DNA of 64,000 bases from Inia geoffrensis (lineage: Eukaryota; Chordata; Mammalia; Artiodactyla; Iniidae). Made by a program: the position numbers and the translations under genes. The DNA lies in contig CM070904.1 of the NCBI GenBank assembly GCA_036417435.1, positions 16,908,835-16,972,834 on the forward strand, given 5' to 3'. Below are positions 1 to 12,734 of this stretch, one piece after another; positions within the stretch are counted from its first letter, which is position 1; each line of letters starts with the position of its first letter. The notes under the pieces were generated by a model. That model was not told where the DNA came from, made no database searches, and saw nothing but the letters and a program-made list of their open reading frames with translations.

Positions 1-126
1 TCTGGACTCTTCTATTTTATTTAGCAAAAATGTTTCTTCTCCAAGGTTGTTTAAAAAAAAAAAAACTGTAAATTGTCTTCTAACTTTGTTTGAGGGGAAG
101 TGTGGTATAAAAAAATGTAGCATCTT

Positions 127-470
127 GGGACTTCACTGGTGGTGCAGTGGTTAAGAATCTGCCTGCCAATGCAGGGGACGTGGGTTCGAGCCCTGGTCAG
201 GAAGATCCCAAATGCTGCAGAGCAACGAAGCCCGTGCACCACAACTACTGAGCCTGTGCTCTATAACCCTGCGAGCCACAACTACTGAGCCCACATGCCA
301 CAACTACTGAAGCCCACGTGCCTAGAGCCTGTGCTCCACAGCAAGAGAAGCCACCACAATGAGAAGCCCGCGCACTGCAACAAAGAGTAACCCCCGCTCT
401 CCGTAACTAGAGAAAGCCCACGTGTAACAATGAAGACCCAACACAGCCAAAAATAAATAAGTAAATAAAT
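127..470 (+). mobile_element. Long CHR-type tRNA-Glu SINE
   Basis: The head carries a tRNA-like Pol III A box (TGGTGCAGTGG) and B box (GGTTCGAGCCC). The body is the long CHR form with repeated CCACAACTACTGAGCC-like units, and the tail is AAATAAATAAGTAAATAAAT. The short direct repeat AATGTAG just before and just after the element may be its target-site duplication. The long form is typical of the older CHR-1-like class in Cetacea, hippos and related artiodactyls. No coding role. Confidence 0.9.
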
Positions 471-960
471 GTTTTTTTTAATGTAGTGATCTAGATTTGT
501 TTTATTTTTACTTGGATTATCAGTTTTTCACTTATTCTTTTTTGGTTAATTCATGGATTTCTCATTGTTTTTAAATGATTGCTTTATTCTATGTTTAATA
601 TATTTTATGAAATCTTCAACCCATTTCATTTATCTATCTGCTTACTTCTGTGCACACATCAATAGTTTCTATCTCTGTGTTTTTGCAATATGTTTTAATA
701 TGTGTAGAAATTTTATTATTATGTTTATTATTGATTTTATCATGATTTATCATTATCATTTTTATCATTACTATTTATGCCTACTTTACATATTTTTATA
801 TATGAGGTTTAACATTAAGTGTCAAAGAACTGAAATAATCTGCCAGTATTTTATTACTCCCATTAAATTACAGATTAATTTTGAAGGAATTGAAATGTTC
901 ATAACATTTATTCTTATTGACTAAGAACAAGGTTATTGAGGTATCTTATTTTATCTCCCT
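471..960. other. AT-rich DNA, nothing recognised
   Basis: AT-rich sequence with many ATTATT and TTTAT runs. A 123-codon open frame here (553-924) has the composition expected of random AT-rich DNA and no recognisable domain. I see no gene or clear repeat. Confidence 0.5.
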
Positions 961-1935
961 TTGTAAACATGGTAAATTAAAAGTGGTCACAAATTCTTTG
1001 TAGCTTCTCCCATCAAGAGGTGGAATCTATTTTTCTAAACTCTTGAACCCAAGCTGGCCTTGGGTCTTGAATGTATCAGGGAGGAAAGAACCTTTTCCTC
1101 TACTCTCTTATATTCTGTACCCAGAACCTATAAATTAAACTTACAAAGGACAAATTAAGAAGAAAAATATTTATTTGTATATACACAGGAGTCAACAAAG
1201 AGGTAGCTGGCTTGTTAAATGGTTAAAGTCAAAGGCTTATATACCAAACTTTGTAGGGGGAAGGAAGGAAGAAGAAATGACTTGTATGGGAAGAGCAAAT
1301 AGGTTTCTTTAGGAAAAAATAAATTTTTCTTTTTTGGTAGAACAAATGGGAGGCAAAAAATTTTGTGGTAATATTTGTCTGTACAGGTATGAGTGGTCTT
1401 CAGGGCCATAAAACTCCCCCAGAGAGGGCATTTTTAGTAGGTTTACTTCTGGACTCTCTCCTGGGAGCAGAAGTGACCCCAAAGAGGGAATTTATGGCCA
1501 TCGTCATTTCTCAGAAGTTTCTGCTTTGAGTCAGATAGGAGAAGCCCCAAGAAGATTTCTTTCTGCATCTGTTGAATCTCAAATGTCTTCAGCTTAAAAT
1601 AATTTTTATTCCAATTTTCTCAAGTTCAGAGTGAATGCCTACAAGTTCTAAGCTGAGGCCTAAAGTAACGTTGTGGTTTATACATTTACTGTCCTGGAAC
1701 ACAGTTGCTATCCTGTGAATAAGCCTGGGCTCGCTTCAGAAAGGATGAGAAACCATTTAGAGCTATAGTCAAGGCCAGCACCACCACATGGGGCAAAGAG
1801 TTGTTCCAGTAGAACCCAGCCCAAACTGCCAATCAATAGAAGCAGGGGCAAATATATTATTATCATTGTTTTAAGCCACCAAGTTTTCAGGAGGTTAATT
1901 ACACATAATGAGGAATTGACGGATACTTGAAGATT
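961..1935 (+). mobile_element. Decayed LTR-like sequence, possibly split MaLR (MLT1-like)
   Basis: The left part (about 961-1090, with ATCAAGAGGTGGAATCTATTT) and the right part (about 1716-1930, with TTTTAAGCCACCAAGTTTTC) resemble the two ends of a common mammalian MaLR/MLT1-type LTR. About 600 bp of unassigned DNA lies between them, as if a second repeat had inserted. The family call is from memory of consensus wording only. Confidence 0.4.
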
Positions 1936-2079
1936 CTTCCTCTAGGTCCTGGACATTTCTTGTTACATTTATTTGTATAATTTATTTGTATGTGTTTACT
2001 ATTGTAAATAAAATCTCTATTTCCAAGAGGTTGTTGTTTATAAATATGAAAGCTGAGTATGTTAATTTTGTACCTATAC

Positions 2080-2301
2080 TGAGGAATTTTTTCTTTATTA
2101 TTATTGTGGAGAGAACACTTAACATGAGATCCACTGTCTGAACAAAATTCTAAATATAAAATACATTATTGTTGATTGTAGGTACAGTGTTGTACACAGA
2201 TCTCTAGAGCTTAGTCATCTTGCTGGACTGAAATTTTGTGTCTATTCATTAGTAAATCCCCATTTGTTCCTCTTACAAGTCACTGGCAACCCCTACTTCA
2301 C
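2080..2301 (-). mobile_element. Old L1 fragment (antisense)
   Basis: Text such as CTCTAGAGCTTAGTCATCTTGC and the following CCACTGGCAACCCC-type wording match the antisense 3' region of ancient L1M elements. The younger L1a begins directly at its right edge, so L1a appears to have inserted into it. Highly diverged. Confidence 0.55.
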
Positions 2302-2669
2302 TTTTTTTTTTTAATCTTTATTGGAGTATAATTGCTTTATATTATTGTGTTAGTTTCTGCTGTATAACAAAGTGAATCACCTATACGTATATATATATAT
2401 CCCCATACCCCTCCCTCTTGCATCTCCCTCCCACCCTCCCTAACCCACCCCTCTAGGTGGTCACAAAACACTGAGCTGATCTCCCTGTGCTATGTGGCTG
2501 CTTCCCATTAGCTATTTTACATTTGGTAGTGTATATATGTCCATGCCACCTTCTCACTTTGTTGCAGCTTGTCCTTCTCCCTCCCCATGTCTTCAAGCCC
2601 ATTATCTATGTCTGCATCTTTATTCCTGTCCTGCCCCAAAGTTCTCCAGAAACTTGTTTTTTCTTTTTA

Positions 2670-5600
2670 GATTCGTTATGTATGTGTTAGCATATGGTAT
2701 TTGTGTTTTTCCTTCTCACTTACTGCACTCCATATGACAGACTCTAGGTCCATCCACCTCACTACAATTAACTCAGTTTCATTTCTTTTTTATGGCTGAG
2801 TAATATTCCATCATATATAATGTGCCACATCTTCTTTATTCATTCATCTCTTGATGGACCCTTAGGTTGCTTCCATGTCCTGGCTATTGTAAACAGAGCT
2901 GCAATGAACATTGTGGTACATGACTCTTTTGAATTATGGTTTTCTCGGGATATATGCCCAGTAGTGGGATTGCTGGGTCATATGGTCATTCTATTTTTAG
3001 TTTTTTAAGGAGCCTCCATACTGTTCTCCATAGTGGCTGTATCAATCTACATTCCCACCAACAGTACAAGAGGGTTCCCTTTTCTCCACACCCTCTCCAG
3101 CATTTATTGTTAGTAGATATTTTGATGATGGCCATTCTGACTGGTGTGAGGTGATACCACACTGAAGTTTTGATTTGCATTCCTCTAAAGTTTAGTGATG
3201 TTGAGCATCCTTTCATGTGTTTGTTGGCAATCTATATATCTTCTTTGGAGAAATGTCTATTTAGGTCTTCTGCTTATGTTTGGATTGGGTTGTTTGCTTT
3301 TTGATATTGAGCTGCATGAGCTGCTTGTATATTTTGGAGATTAATCCTTTTTCAGTTGCTTCATTTGCAAATATTTTCTCCTGTTCTGAGGGTTGTCTTT
3401 TCGTCTTGTTTATGGTTTCCTTTGCTGTGCAAAAGCTTTTAAGTTTCATTAGGTCCCACTTGTTTATTTTTGTTTTTAGTTCCATTTCTCTAGGAGGTGG
3501 GTCAAAAAGGATCTTGCAGTGATTTATGTCATAGAGTGTCCGCCTATGTTTTCCTCTAAGAGTTTAATAGTGTCTGGCCTTACATTTAGCTCTTTAATCC
3601 ATTTTGAGTTTATTTTTGTGTATGGTGTTAGGGAGTGGTTTAATTTCATTCTTTTACATGTAGCGTCCAGTTTTCCCAGCATCAATTATTGAAAAGGTTG
3701 TCTTTTCTCTAGTGTATATTCTTGTCTCCTTTATCAAAGATAAGGTGACCATATGTGTGTGGGTTTATCTCTGAGCTTTCTATCCTGTTTCATTGATCTA
3801 TGTTTGTTTTTGTGCCAGTACCATACTGTCTTGATTACTGTAGCTTTGTAGTATAGTCTGAAGTCAGGGTGCTTGCTTCTGCCAGCTCCGTTTTTTTTCT
3901 CAAGATTGCTTTGGCTAGTCGGGGTCTTTGGTGCTTCGTTACAGAATGTGAAATTTTTTCTTCTTAGTTCTGTGAAAATGGCCTTGGTAATTTGATAGTG
4001 ATTGCATTGAATCTGTAGATTGCTTTGGGTAGTATAGTCTTTTCTACAATGTTGATTCTTCCAATCTAAGAACATGGCATATCTCTCCATCTATTTGTAT
4101 CATCTTTAATTTCTTTCACTGGTGTCTTATAGTTTTCTGCATACAGGTCTTTTGCTCCTTAGGTAGGTTTATTCCTAGGTATTTTATTCTTTTTGTTGCA
4201 GAGGTAAATGGAAGTGTTTCTTTAATTTCTCTTTCAGATTTTTCATCATTAGTGTATAGGAAAGCAAGAGATTTCTTGTGCATTAATTTTATATCCTTCT
4301 ACTTTTCCAAATTCATTGATTAGCACTAGCAGTTTTCTGGTAGCATCTTTAGGATTCTCTATGTATAGTATCATGTCATCTGCAAACAGTGAACAGTTTT
4401 ACTTCTTCTTTTCTGATTTGGATTCTTTTATTTCTTTTTCATCTCTGATTGCTGCGGCTAAAACTTCCAGACTATGTTGAATAAGAGTTGTGAGAGCAGG
4501 CAACCTTGTCTTGTTCCTGAGTTTAGTGGAAAAGGTTTCAGTTTTTCACCACTGAGAACAATGTTGGCTGTGGGTTTGTCATATATGGCCTTTATTATGT
4601 TGAGGTAAGTTCCCTTTATGCCTACTTTCTGGAAAGGTTTTATCATAAGTGGATGTTGAATTTTGTCGAAAACTTTTCCTGCATATATTGAAATTATCAT
4701 ATGTGTTTTATCCTTCAATTTGTTAATATGGTATATCACCTTGATTGATTTGTGTGTATTGAAGAATTCTTGCATTCCTGGGATAAACCCAGTTGATCAT
4801 GGGTTTATGATCCTTTCAATGTGCTGCTGAATTCTGTTTTGTTAAGAATTTTTGCATCTATGTTCATCAGTGGTATTGGCCTGTAGTTTTCTTTCTTTGT
4901 GACATCATTGTCTGGTTTTGGTATCAGGGTGATGGTGGCCTCGTAGAATGAGTTTGCGAGTGTTCTTCTCTCTGGTATATTTTGGAAGTTTGAGAAGGAG
5001 AGGTGTTAACTCTTCTCTAAATGTTTGATAGGATTTGCCTGTGAAGCCATTTGGTCCTGGGTTTTTGTTTATGGAAGATTTTTCATCACAGTTTCAATTT
5101 CAGTGTTTGTGATTGGTCTGGTTATATTTTCTATTTCTTCCTGGTTCAGTCTTGGAAAGTTGTGCTTTTCTAAGAATTTGTCCATTTCTTCCAGGTTGTC
5201 CATTTTATTGGCATACAGTTACTTGCAGTAATCACTCATGATCCTCTGTATTTCTGCAGTGTCAGTTATTACTTCTCCTTTTTCATTTCTAATTCTGTCG
5301 ATTTGAGTCTGTTCCCTTTTTTTCTTGATGAGTCTGGCTAATGGTTTATCAATTTTGTTTATCTTCTCAAAGAAGCAGCTTTTAGTTTTATTGATCTTTG
5401 TTATTGTTTCTTCCATTTTTTTTCATTTACTTCTGATCTGATCTTTATGATTTCTTTCCTTTTGCTAACTTTGGGTTCTTTTTGTTCTTCTTTCTCTAAT
5501 TGCTTTAGGCATAAGGTTAGGCTGTTTATTTGAGATGCTTCTTGTTTCTTGAGGCAGGATTGTATTGTTAAAAACTTCCTTCATAGAACTGCTTTTGCTG

Positions 5601-6446
5601 CATCCCATAGGTCCTGGGTCGTCGTGTTTTCATTGTCATTTGTTTCTAGGTATTTTTTGATTTCTTCAGTGATCTCTTGGCTATTTAGTAACATATTGTT
5701 TAGGCTGCATGTGTTTGTATTTTTCAGTTTTTTCTCCTGTAATTGATATCTAGTTTCATAGCTTTGTGGTCAGAAAAGGTACTTGATGCAATTTCAATTT
5801 TCTTAAATTTACCAAGGCTTGATTTGTGACCCAGGATATTATCTGCCCTGGAACATGTTCCATGAGCACTTCAGAAGAAAGTGTCTTCTGTTGTTTTTGA
5901 ATGGAAAGTCCTAAATATCAATTAAGTCCATCTTGTTTAATGTATCATTTAAAGCTTGTGTCTCCTTATTTATTTTCATTTTGGTTGGTCTGTCTATTAG
6001 TGAAAGTGGGGTGTTAAAATCCCCTACTATGATTGTATTATTGTCGATTTCCCCTTTATTGTTGTTAGCATTTACCTTATGTTTTGAGGTGCTCCTATGT
6101 TGGGTGCATAAATATTTACAATTGTTATACCTTCTTGGATTGATCCCTTGATCATTATGTAGTGTCCTTCTTTGTCTCTTGTAATAGTCTTTGTTTTAAA
6201 GTCTATTTTGTCTGATATGAGAATTGCTACTCCAGCTTTCTTTTGGTTTCCATTTGCATGGAATATCTTCTTCCATACCCTCACTTTCAGTCTGTATGTA
6301 TCCCTTGGTCTGAAGTGGGTATTTTGTAGACAGCATATATACGGGTTTTGTTTTTCTATCCATTCAGCCAGTCTATGTCTTTTGGTTGGAGCCTTTAATC
6401 CATTTACACTTACGGTAATTATCGATATGTATGTTCCTATTATCAT
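2670..6446 (-). pseudogene. L1a ORF2 pseudogene (endonuclease/reverse transcriptase)
   Basis: Read on the minus strand, it starts at the ATG at 6446 (MIIGTYISIITVSVNG) and passes through the endonuclease region ([27 protein letters not shown]), then RT blocks near 4458-4775 ([16 protein letters not shown]) and the cysteine-rich end near 3000-3200 (CWRGCGEKG). The endonuclease QE motif reads QN here, and many stops and frame changes break it into pieces of 60-125 residues. In an active L1 this protein nicks target DNA and performs target-primed reverse transcription. The copy cannot encode a working protein. The start codon lost in L1b is still present in this copy. Confidence 0.88.
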
Positions 6447-6504
6447 TTTCTGAATTGTTTTGGGTTTGTTATTGTAGATCTTTTCTTCCTCTTGTGTTTC
6501 CTTC

Positions 6505-7397
6505 CTAGAGAAGTTCCTTTAGCATTTGTTGTAAAGCTGGTTTGGTGGTGCTGAATTCTCTTACCTTTTGCTTGTCTGTAAAGGTTTTAATTTCTCCGTC
6601 AAATCTGAATGAGATCCTTGCTGGGTAGAGTAATCTTGGTTGTAGGTTTTTCCCTTTCATCACTTTAAATATGTCCTGCTACTCCCTCTGGCTTGCAGAG
6701 TTTCTGCTGAAAGATCAGCTGTTAACCTTATGGGGATTCCCTTGTATATTATTTGTTGTTTTTTCCTTGCTGCTTTTAATATTTTTTCTTTGTGCTTAAT
6801 TTTTGATAGTTTGATTAATATGTGTCTTGGCCTTTTTCTCCTTGGATTTATCCTGTATGGGACTCTCTGTGCTTCCTGGGCTCGACTGACTATTTCCTTT
6901 CCCATATTAGGGAAGTTTTCAACTATAATCTCTTCAAATATTTTCTCAGTCCATTTCTTTTTCTTTTCTTCTTCTGAGACCCCTATAATTCGAATGTTGG
7001 TATGTTTAGTGTTGTCCCAGAGGTCTCTGAGACTGTCCTCAATTATTTTCATTCTTTTTTCTTTATTCTGCTCTGCAGTAATTATTTTCACTATTTTGCC
7101 TTCCAGATCATTTATCCATTCTTCTGCCTCAGTTACTCTGCTATTGATTCTTTATAGAGAAGTTTTAATTTCATTTATTGTGTTGTTCATCATTGTTTGT
7201 TTGCTCTTTAGTTCTTCTAGGTCCTTGTTAAACGTTTCTTGTATTTTCTCAATTCTATTTCCAAGATTTTAGATCATTCTTACTATCTTTACTCTGTATT
7301 CTTTTTCAGGTAGACTGCCTGTTTCCTCTTCATTTGTTTGGTCTGGTGGGTTTTTACTTTGTTCCTTCATCTGCTGTGTATTTCTCTGTGTTCTCAT
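6505..7397 (-). pseudogene. L1a ORF1 pseudogene (RNA-binding chaperone)
   Basis: Minus-strand homologue of the L1b ORF1: the segment 6660-7091 reads KHTNIRIIGVSEEEKKKKW and continues through RRKRPRHILIKLSKIKHKEK and LTADLSAETLQARGS, the RRM-like and start of the C-terminal domain. The start (near 7397) and stop (6505) positions are inferred by alignment with L1b. Frame breaks occur upstream in the coiled-coil part. A 180-codon plus-strand frame over this stretch is its antisense shadow. Confidence 0.85.
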
Positions 7398-8070
7398 TTT
7401 GTTAAACTTGTTGTGTTTGGGGTCTCCTTTTCACAGGCTGTGGGTTTGTAGTTCCCGTTGTTTTTGGTGTCTGCCACCAGTGGGTAAGTTTGGTTCAGTG
7501 GTTTGTGTAGGCTTCCTGGTGGAGGGTACAGGTGCCTGTGTTCTGGTGGATAAGTCTGGATCTTGTCTTTCTGGTGGGCAGGACCACCTCTGGTGGTGTG
7601 TTTTAGGGTTTCTGTGAACTTATTATGAATTTAGGCAGCCTCTCTGCCAATGGGTGGGGTTGTCTTCCTCTCTTGCTAGTTGTTTGACATGGGGTGTCCA
7701 GCACTGGAGCTTGCTGGTCATTGAGTGTAGCTGGGTCTTAACGTTGAGATAGAGATCTCTGGGAGAGCTCTTGCCAATTGATATTACATGGGGCCAGGAA
7801 GTCCCTGGTTGTCCAACGCCCTGAGCTCAGCTCTTCCACCTCTGAGACTCAGTCCTGACACCCAGCCAGAACACCAAGACCCTGTCAGCCACACGGAGAA
7901 GTACCTGCATATTTTCTTGCTTTTTGGGAAGTCTGAAGTCTTCTGCCAGTGTTCAGTACATGTTCTGTAGGAGTTGTTCCACATGTAGATATATCTTTGA
8001 TGTATTTGTGGGGAGGAAGGTGATCTCCATATCTGGCTCCTCTCCCATCTTGAAAGTTCTCTCCCCCTGA

Positions 8071-9640
8071 TGAATTTATTTAGAGTTTTTAATAGATTTT
8101 CAATTTAAATATGTGGAGTAACCAACTATATGTTCTCATCATCTTTAATTAAGGATAACTTTGCTTCTTCCTTAACAAAGATGTTTTATGCACATATAGG
8201 TTTTTCTTATATATTTATTTTGACTAGTATTTCTGGAATAATGTTAATAGTCATGAGAGTAATACACAACCTTTATGTTTTCTGAATGTAATGATAGTTT
8301 TTTCCATGTTCCACTATTAAACATTACACTAAAAGTATTCAGCAATTACAATTTTATTGAAAGTTAGGTGATTTTAATCAAAAATATATTTTACATTTTA
8401 TCATATATCTTCTGGCCATCAATCTAGCTTTCACATATGTTTTGATAGTAGTTATATAAGTTTTTGTATATTTATGTTTTATAGTAATTGTATACTACAT
8501 TGTATATGTTTTAATGCTAGTATATGTTTCATACTATGTTATAAGCAAATATTTTTTAGTAGTAAATCAGTCTTTATTCTCGAGACAAACTCCAGTTTTC
8601 TATATTTCCCAATTTATTTTTTTTGCTGGAGTCTATTTTATTTGAGACTTTTAAGTCAATATTTTTAAATGAGTTTTCTTTCTTTGTACTGACTTGTCTG
8701 GTTTTGATATCAAGGATATATTTGATTTTTAAAAATAGTTTTGAACTTTTCCTTTGCTCTCAGTGCTGTGGACAAGTTTAAATAGCATCAGCATGATCAA
8801 TTCCTTGAAATATTGATAAAACTCACCTGTAATAACCTCTGGTTCTTGGTCTTTTACAGGAGATTAGAGATGCAATGGTGAGGATGCTGTTTTCTTCTTG
8901 AACATGTTTAGTTTCACTCCTGCAATTGGTTTGCTAATGTTTCCTGCCAGTTCGTGAGTTCATTTTAGCAATTTGCATTTTCGAGAACTTCATTTATTAT
9001 ATTCAGCTTTCAAACTGATTTGAAGAAAGTGATGAATTATTTAATTCATTTAATTTCTTCTGTCTCTTTGGTTCTTTCCCATTTCCTCTCTAATCTTTTG
9101 TGTCTAAGGCTTCCTTCCTTATCTTTTCCTGATCAGGCTAGATTTTATTGTTTTTGAAATGAATCACATTTGGATGTACATATTAGTACTACATTTGTTT
9201 CCAATGTGTTCTCTATTTTGTCCTTTATTAATTCCATCCTTCCTCTCTCCCTGCGCTTTTACTATTATTTACTTTTCAAAATCCTTGACTTCAATGTTGA
9301 ATTTGTTTCCCTTTTTTCCTCTCTCTGTCTCTATCTCTATCTCTTTTTCTTTCTCCCTGTATCTGTCTCTCCCTTCCCCTCCTTGTCTCCTGGCAAGATT
9401 GTTTTGAGATGTTTGCTGCATTTATGTTACAATATTTTCATACACACCCAATCCCCCCCAAAATCACAAGATTATGGAATAACACCCTTAAAAAAGACCT
9501 TTCACATACTAAGCTGCCATAATTCACATACCCGTACTATTTCACACTTCAGTAAGTATACGTATTATATATCTAGGTATACGATAATTTTTATCTTCCA
9601 GTATCAAGGCAATCTCACAGCATTTCAGATAAATTGTTAG
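8071..9640. other. AT-rich DNA with a pyrimidine tract
   Basis: No gene or confident repeat. The first part (8071-9100) is AT-rich. At about 9310-9390 there is a C/T-rich tract built on CTCTCTGTCTCTATCTCTATC-like units, which opens a spurious 82- and a 156-codon frame. Confidence 0.5.
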
Positions 9641-10965
9641 AAAAATGGCTCGCATTTAATTTAGTGAAGTGAAACCTGAATATTCAAAACATTAAAAGAG
9701 CTATGATTTTGGCCATTTTTTTTTTTTCTATTTTATATACAGAAAAATCTCTTGCCTTGGTGGAGAAACCACAAATTTAACACCAAAGATAACAATCCTA
9801 AATAATTGAATACTAGAAGGAGAAAAAGAGAAATAATTATCTTTTCCCTTATACATATTTTTCTGTTGTCAAACTAATTTGCTTTAGTTTTACCTCACTT
9901 CTGGCTAAAGAGTTCTTCACAGTGAACCCAGACAATTCATATGGGTATTTCATTATCAAAGATCTACAGAACTCAAATTACCACTCTTTTTGGAATGACA
10001 ACAACAATGAAACTAAAAATAATAACAGAAGTTTCCTGGCACAGATTTGAGGAAGCAGCTCTTTCATTCTGAACCTAAGCTCAGAAAAGGAAGCTGCAGC
10101 CAATTGGCCTTCTGTTACCCCTCCTTGTGTTTGTGTGGTAGCATCACAGAAGACACTTCCTTGGCTTGGTCTAGCATTGCGGACCACTTCATCTATTGAA
10201 ATAATTTTATGTGCATATATATAGATGAGAAAACAATTTCTTCAGATAAGGTTTTTGACCACTGCAAAGGCCATTTGTAAATGTCATCTTATTTATTCAG
10301 TTTTCTGGGGCATTTTCAGGCTTCATGTGATTCCCTGCATTAAATTTTCTACTTCATTTGAAATGGATTTAAACCTTTCTCTGTTAACACATTTTATCAC
10401 TCATACTCTAGGAGATGTACTGGGTCTAAATTTCTCCCCAGGGAGTCTCGGGTAAAATTTCAACTTCAGTTTCCAAGGGTTTCTCCCATCTATTTCTCCC
10501 CAAAGGGATAAACAGAAGAATGAGCAGATTCTTAAGTTATGCTCACACTTGGTTTAACAGGTCAGTTAGATATTATGAATGATCTCACTGTTGTTACCTG
10601 CACTCCTTACCCGTGTATAGATCTTTCATCTTGTAAAACTTGCCCAGTTAATGAATAGTTCAATAGCATGATATCTCATTACAACACTGATAATATAATT
10701 TAACATTCAAACTAGGACAATTTTGAGAATGAAAAAAAGTTACAATATATTGGGATTAACATTGAAGTCACCAAAGTGGTGACTTCCTGGCTATGCCTTT
10801 CCTTAATTTTATAAACTTCTGGGATATTTTAGGTTCCTGTTATTCCCAAGTCTGTTTTCTCTGCCTCCCATGCATTCTGTAAAGTCCTTCATAAGATCAA
10901 ATAAAGTGCATAAAAAAACATATTGGACAACTTGTTCAATCAATCAGTGCCTTCACTGAAAGGCA
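9641..10965. other. Unassigned intergenic DNA
   Basis: No coding signal, no clear repeat family. Contains short homopolymers (T-run near 9719-9728) and one 76-codon frame (10225-10455) without domain features. Confidence 0.5.
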
Positions 10966-11125
10966 GAAAGGCATAGTGATGAAAAGAGAATTTCTGGAGT
11001 TGTATGATCTGGTTCAAATACTGATTCTATCCCCAACCAGCTTTGAGACCCTGGGCAAGGTACTTAATCTCTCTGTGCTTAGTCCCCCTCTCATTAAAGA
11101 GAGGATAGTATTATGTATAAAAAAA
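10966..11125 (+). mobile_element. MIR SINE fragment
   Basis: GGCATAGTGATGAAAAGAG, then TTGAGACCCTGGGCAAGG and TTAATCTCTCTGTGC follow the order of the ancient MIR SINE (tRNA-like head, then core CTGGGCAAGT-TACTTAACCTCT). Diverged, as expected for a pan-mammalian repeat. Confidence 0.75.
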
Positions 11126-11208
11126 ATGTATTATGTAAAAATTGATGGTAATTCTTAGTGAAACATAAATATCATCTTATAAGTTAAAAGTTAATGTCAC
11201 TTATTTGA

Positions 11209-11412
11209 GTGCTTGCCTGGTGGCGCAGTGGTTGGGAGTCCGCCTGCTGATGTGGGGGACACAGGTTTGTGCCCCGGTCGGGGAGGATCCCACATGCCGC
11301 GGAGCAGCTGGGCCCGTGGGCCATGGCCGCTGGGCCTGCGCGGCTGGGGCCTGTGCTTCGCAATGGGAGAGGCCACAGAGGTGAGAGGCCCACATACTGC
11401 AAAAAAAAAAAA
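11209..11412 (+). mobile_element. Short CHR SINE with 21-bp target-site duplication
   Basis: CTTGCCTGGTGGCGCAGTGG head, tRNA-like B box GGTTTGTGCCC, body ending GAGAGGCCCACATACTGC and a 14-A tail. A perfect 21-bp direct repeat flanks it (11188-11208 and 11413-11433). The perfect duplication and short clean tail indicate a fairly young L1-mediated insertion. Antisense and sense frames across it are spurious. Confidence 0.96.
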
Positions 11413-11433
11413 AAGTTAATGTCACTTATTTGA

Positions 11434-11854
11434 AAGTTAGGAACATTGCACAAGATGGTCATATGTACATAAGTTTTGGGGTGATTTTAAATACTGTGTT
11501 GAAATTATTTTGGCTAGTAAGAAAAGAAATGAGTTAATATAGTTGACTGACAAATGTGAGATAAACAAGGTGGCTCATTTGTGTTCAAATGGGGTTCAAA
11601 CTTGGCCAAATTAGAAAAAGATGCTCTAAGTGTGCATTTTTATAACTTCCTTTCCATGCCAAATATATTGTTAAAAGATATGCCACATGCAACTGAAATA
11701 ACCAGCATGTTTGAGTTGGGTTGCCCATACACGTCCAAGGGAAGTCTAGAGAATTGTGGAAGGTTTTTTTTTTTTGAGAAATGGATAAGCAAGAAATGAC
11801 AGGAGAATAAGTGTCTGATTATAAATCAAAGAAAGTATGCTGAGTTGGATAATT
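11434..11854. other. Unassigned DNA between two SINEs
   Basis: About 420 bp with no recognised gene or repeat; a 72-codon frame (11581-11799) shows no domain. Confidence 0.5.
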
Positions 11855-11870
11855 AAGAATGGTTATTGCA

Positions 11871-11991
11871 GGACTTCCCTGGAGGTGCAATTGTTAAGAC
11901 TCTGTGCTTCCACGGCAGGGGCCATGGTTTCGATCCTGGTGAAGGAATTAAGATCCTGCATGCCACGCAGCATGGCAACAACAACAACAAA
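11871..11991 (+). mobile_element. Monomeric (head-only) CHR-related SINE
   Basis: GGACTTCCCTGGAGGTGCAA head and B-box-like GGTTTCGATCC, then AAGATCCTGCATGCCACGCA and a (CAA)n-rich tail. Only the tRNA-derived portion is present. Direct repeats AAGAATGGTTATTGCA (11855-11870) and AAGAATAGTTATTGCA (11992-12007) differ at one base, so this is a complete insertion of a short element, not a fragment. Confidence 0.9.
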
Positions 11992-12007
11992 AAGAATAGT
12001 TATTGCA

Positions 12008-12734
12008 TTCTGATAACATAAATAGGGTAGTGTCGACTATTTCTATGACCTCGTGTTATACCTGACGACTGCAGCATAGGAAAGAATGCTAGAACTAGGT
12101 GAAGATGGAGCCATTCCTCTAGGGCAATGATTTGTATAATTGCCTGGGGGTTCTATAAATATGTCAACCTGCTACCTTGATTGTTCTTACTGCTCCTTGC
12201 TGTCACCAAGAAAGTTGACACATTCCAAAGGGGTTAGGATGGGTCATCAGTGGATTCACTTTCACTAACAGGTTTCCAGAATATTATTCCTTACTTAAAC
12301 TAACAACAGTCAACTTTGCTTTTTCCAACCAAGATCACTGAATGTTTCTTTTTTTAGCTGTTTGGTAAATGAACTTTGTATTTCCTGAGATGAGACTGTA
12401 ATTGTTGATGCTCCCTTTGAAAGACTACTCTATAATGACATCCCTTAATACTTTTGGGAAAGCATGTCCCAAACGGGAGATATGAATGAATAAGAATTGT
12501 ACTCTCATGAATTATTGATTACATTGGATATCAAAGGAGAGTTAGATATGTATATTTATGAATGGGTACTGGACTGGGAGGGCCAGAGAGAGAGAGATGG
12601 CTTACTTTCTCTCACGAGGCTTCTCTCAGTCCATAAGACTTTTACATATGAACAACCAAGAAGAAGGCTAGACATTCAGGTCTTCCTTGGCATGCAAGCA
12701 AAATAGAGTTATTTCCCAAATGTTTTTCTTCTGG
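12008..12734. other. Unassigned intergenic DNA
   Basis: No gene or clear repeat seen. A 69-codon frame at 12497-12706 has no recognisable feature. Confidence 0.5.

Larger units (their letters stand above)
2302..8070 (-). mobile_element. L1a: near-full-length decayed L1 LINE
   Basis: A T-rich stretch at 2302-2312 is the A-tail read from the other strand. It is followed by the L1 3'UTR, ORF2, ORF1 and 5'UTR in reverse order, ending near 8070 with the reverse complement of a CAAGATGGGAGAGGAG-type L1 start. The order matches L1b in this window, but the 5'UTR is shorter: it lacks the duplicated T-rich unit seen in L1b. Stops and frameshifts are frequent, so it is dead. I could not find a convincing target-site duplication. 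It lies inside an older antisense L1 fragment. Confidence 0.93.

Noticed and set aside
553..924. 123-codon hydrophobic frame
   Set aside because: Composition (Phe, Ile, Tyr, Leu) is what random AT-rich DNA gives; no supporting signal.
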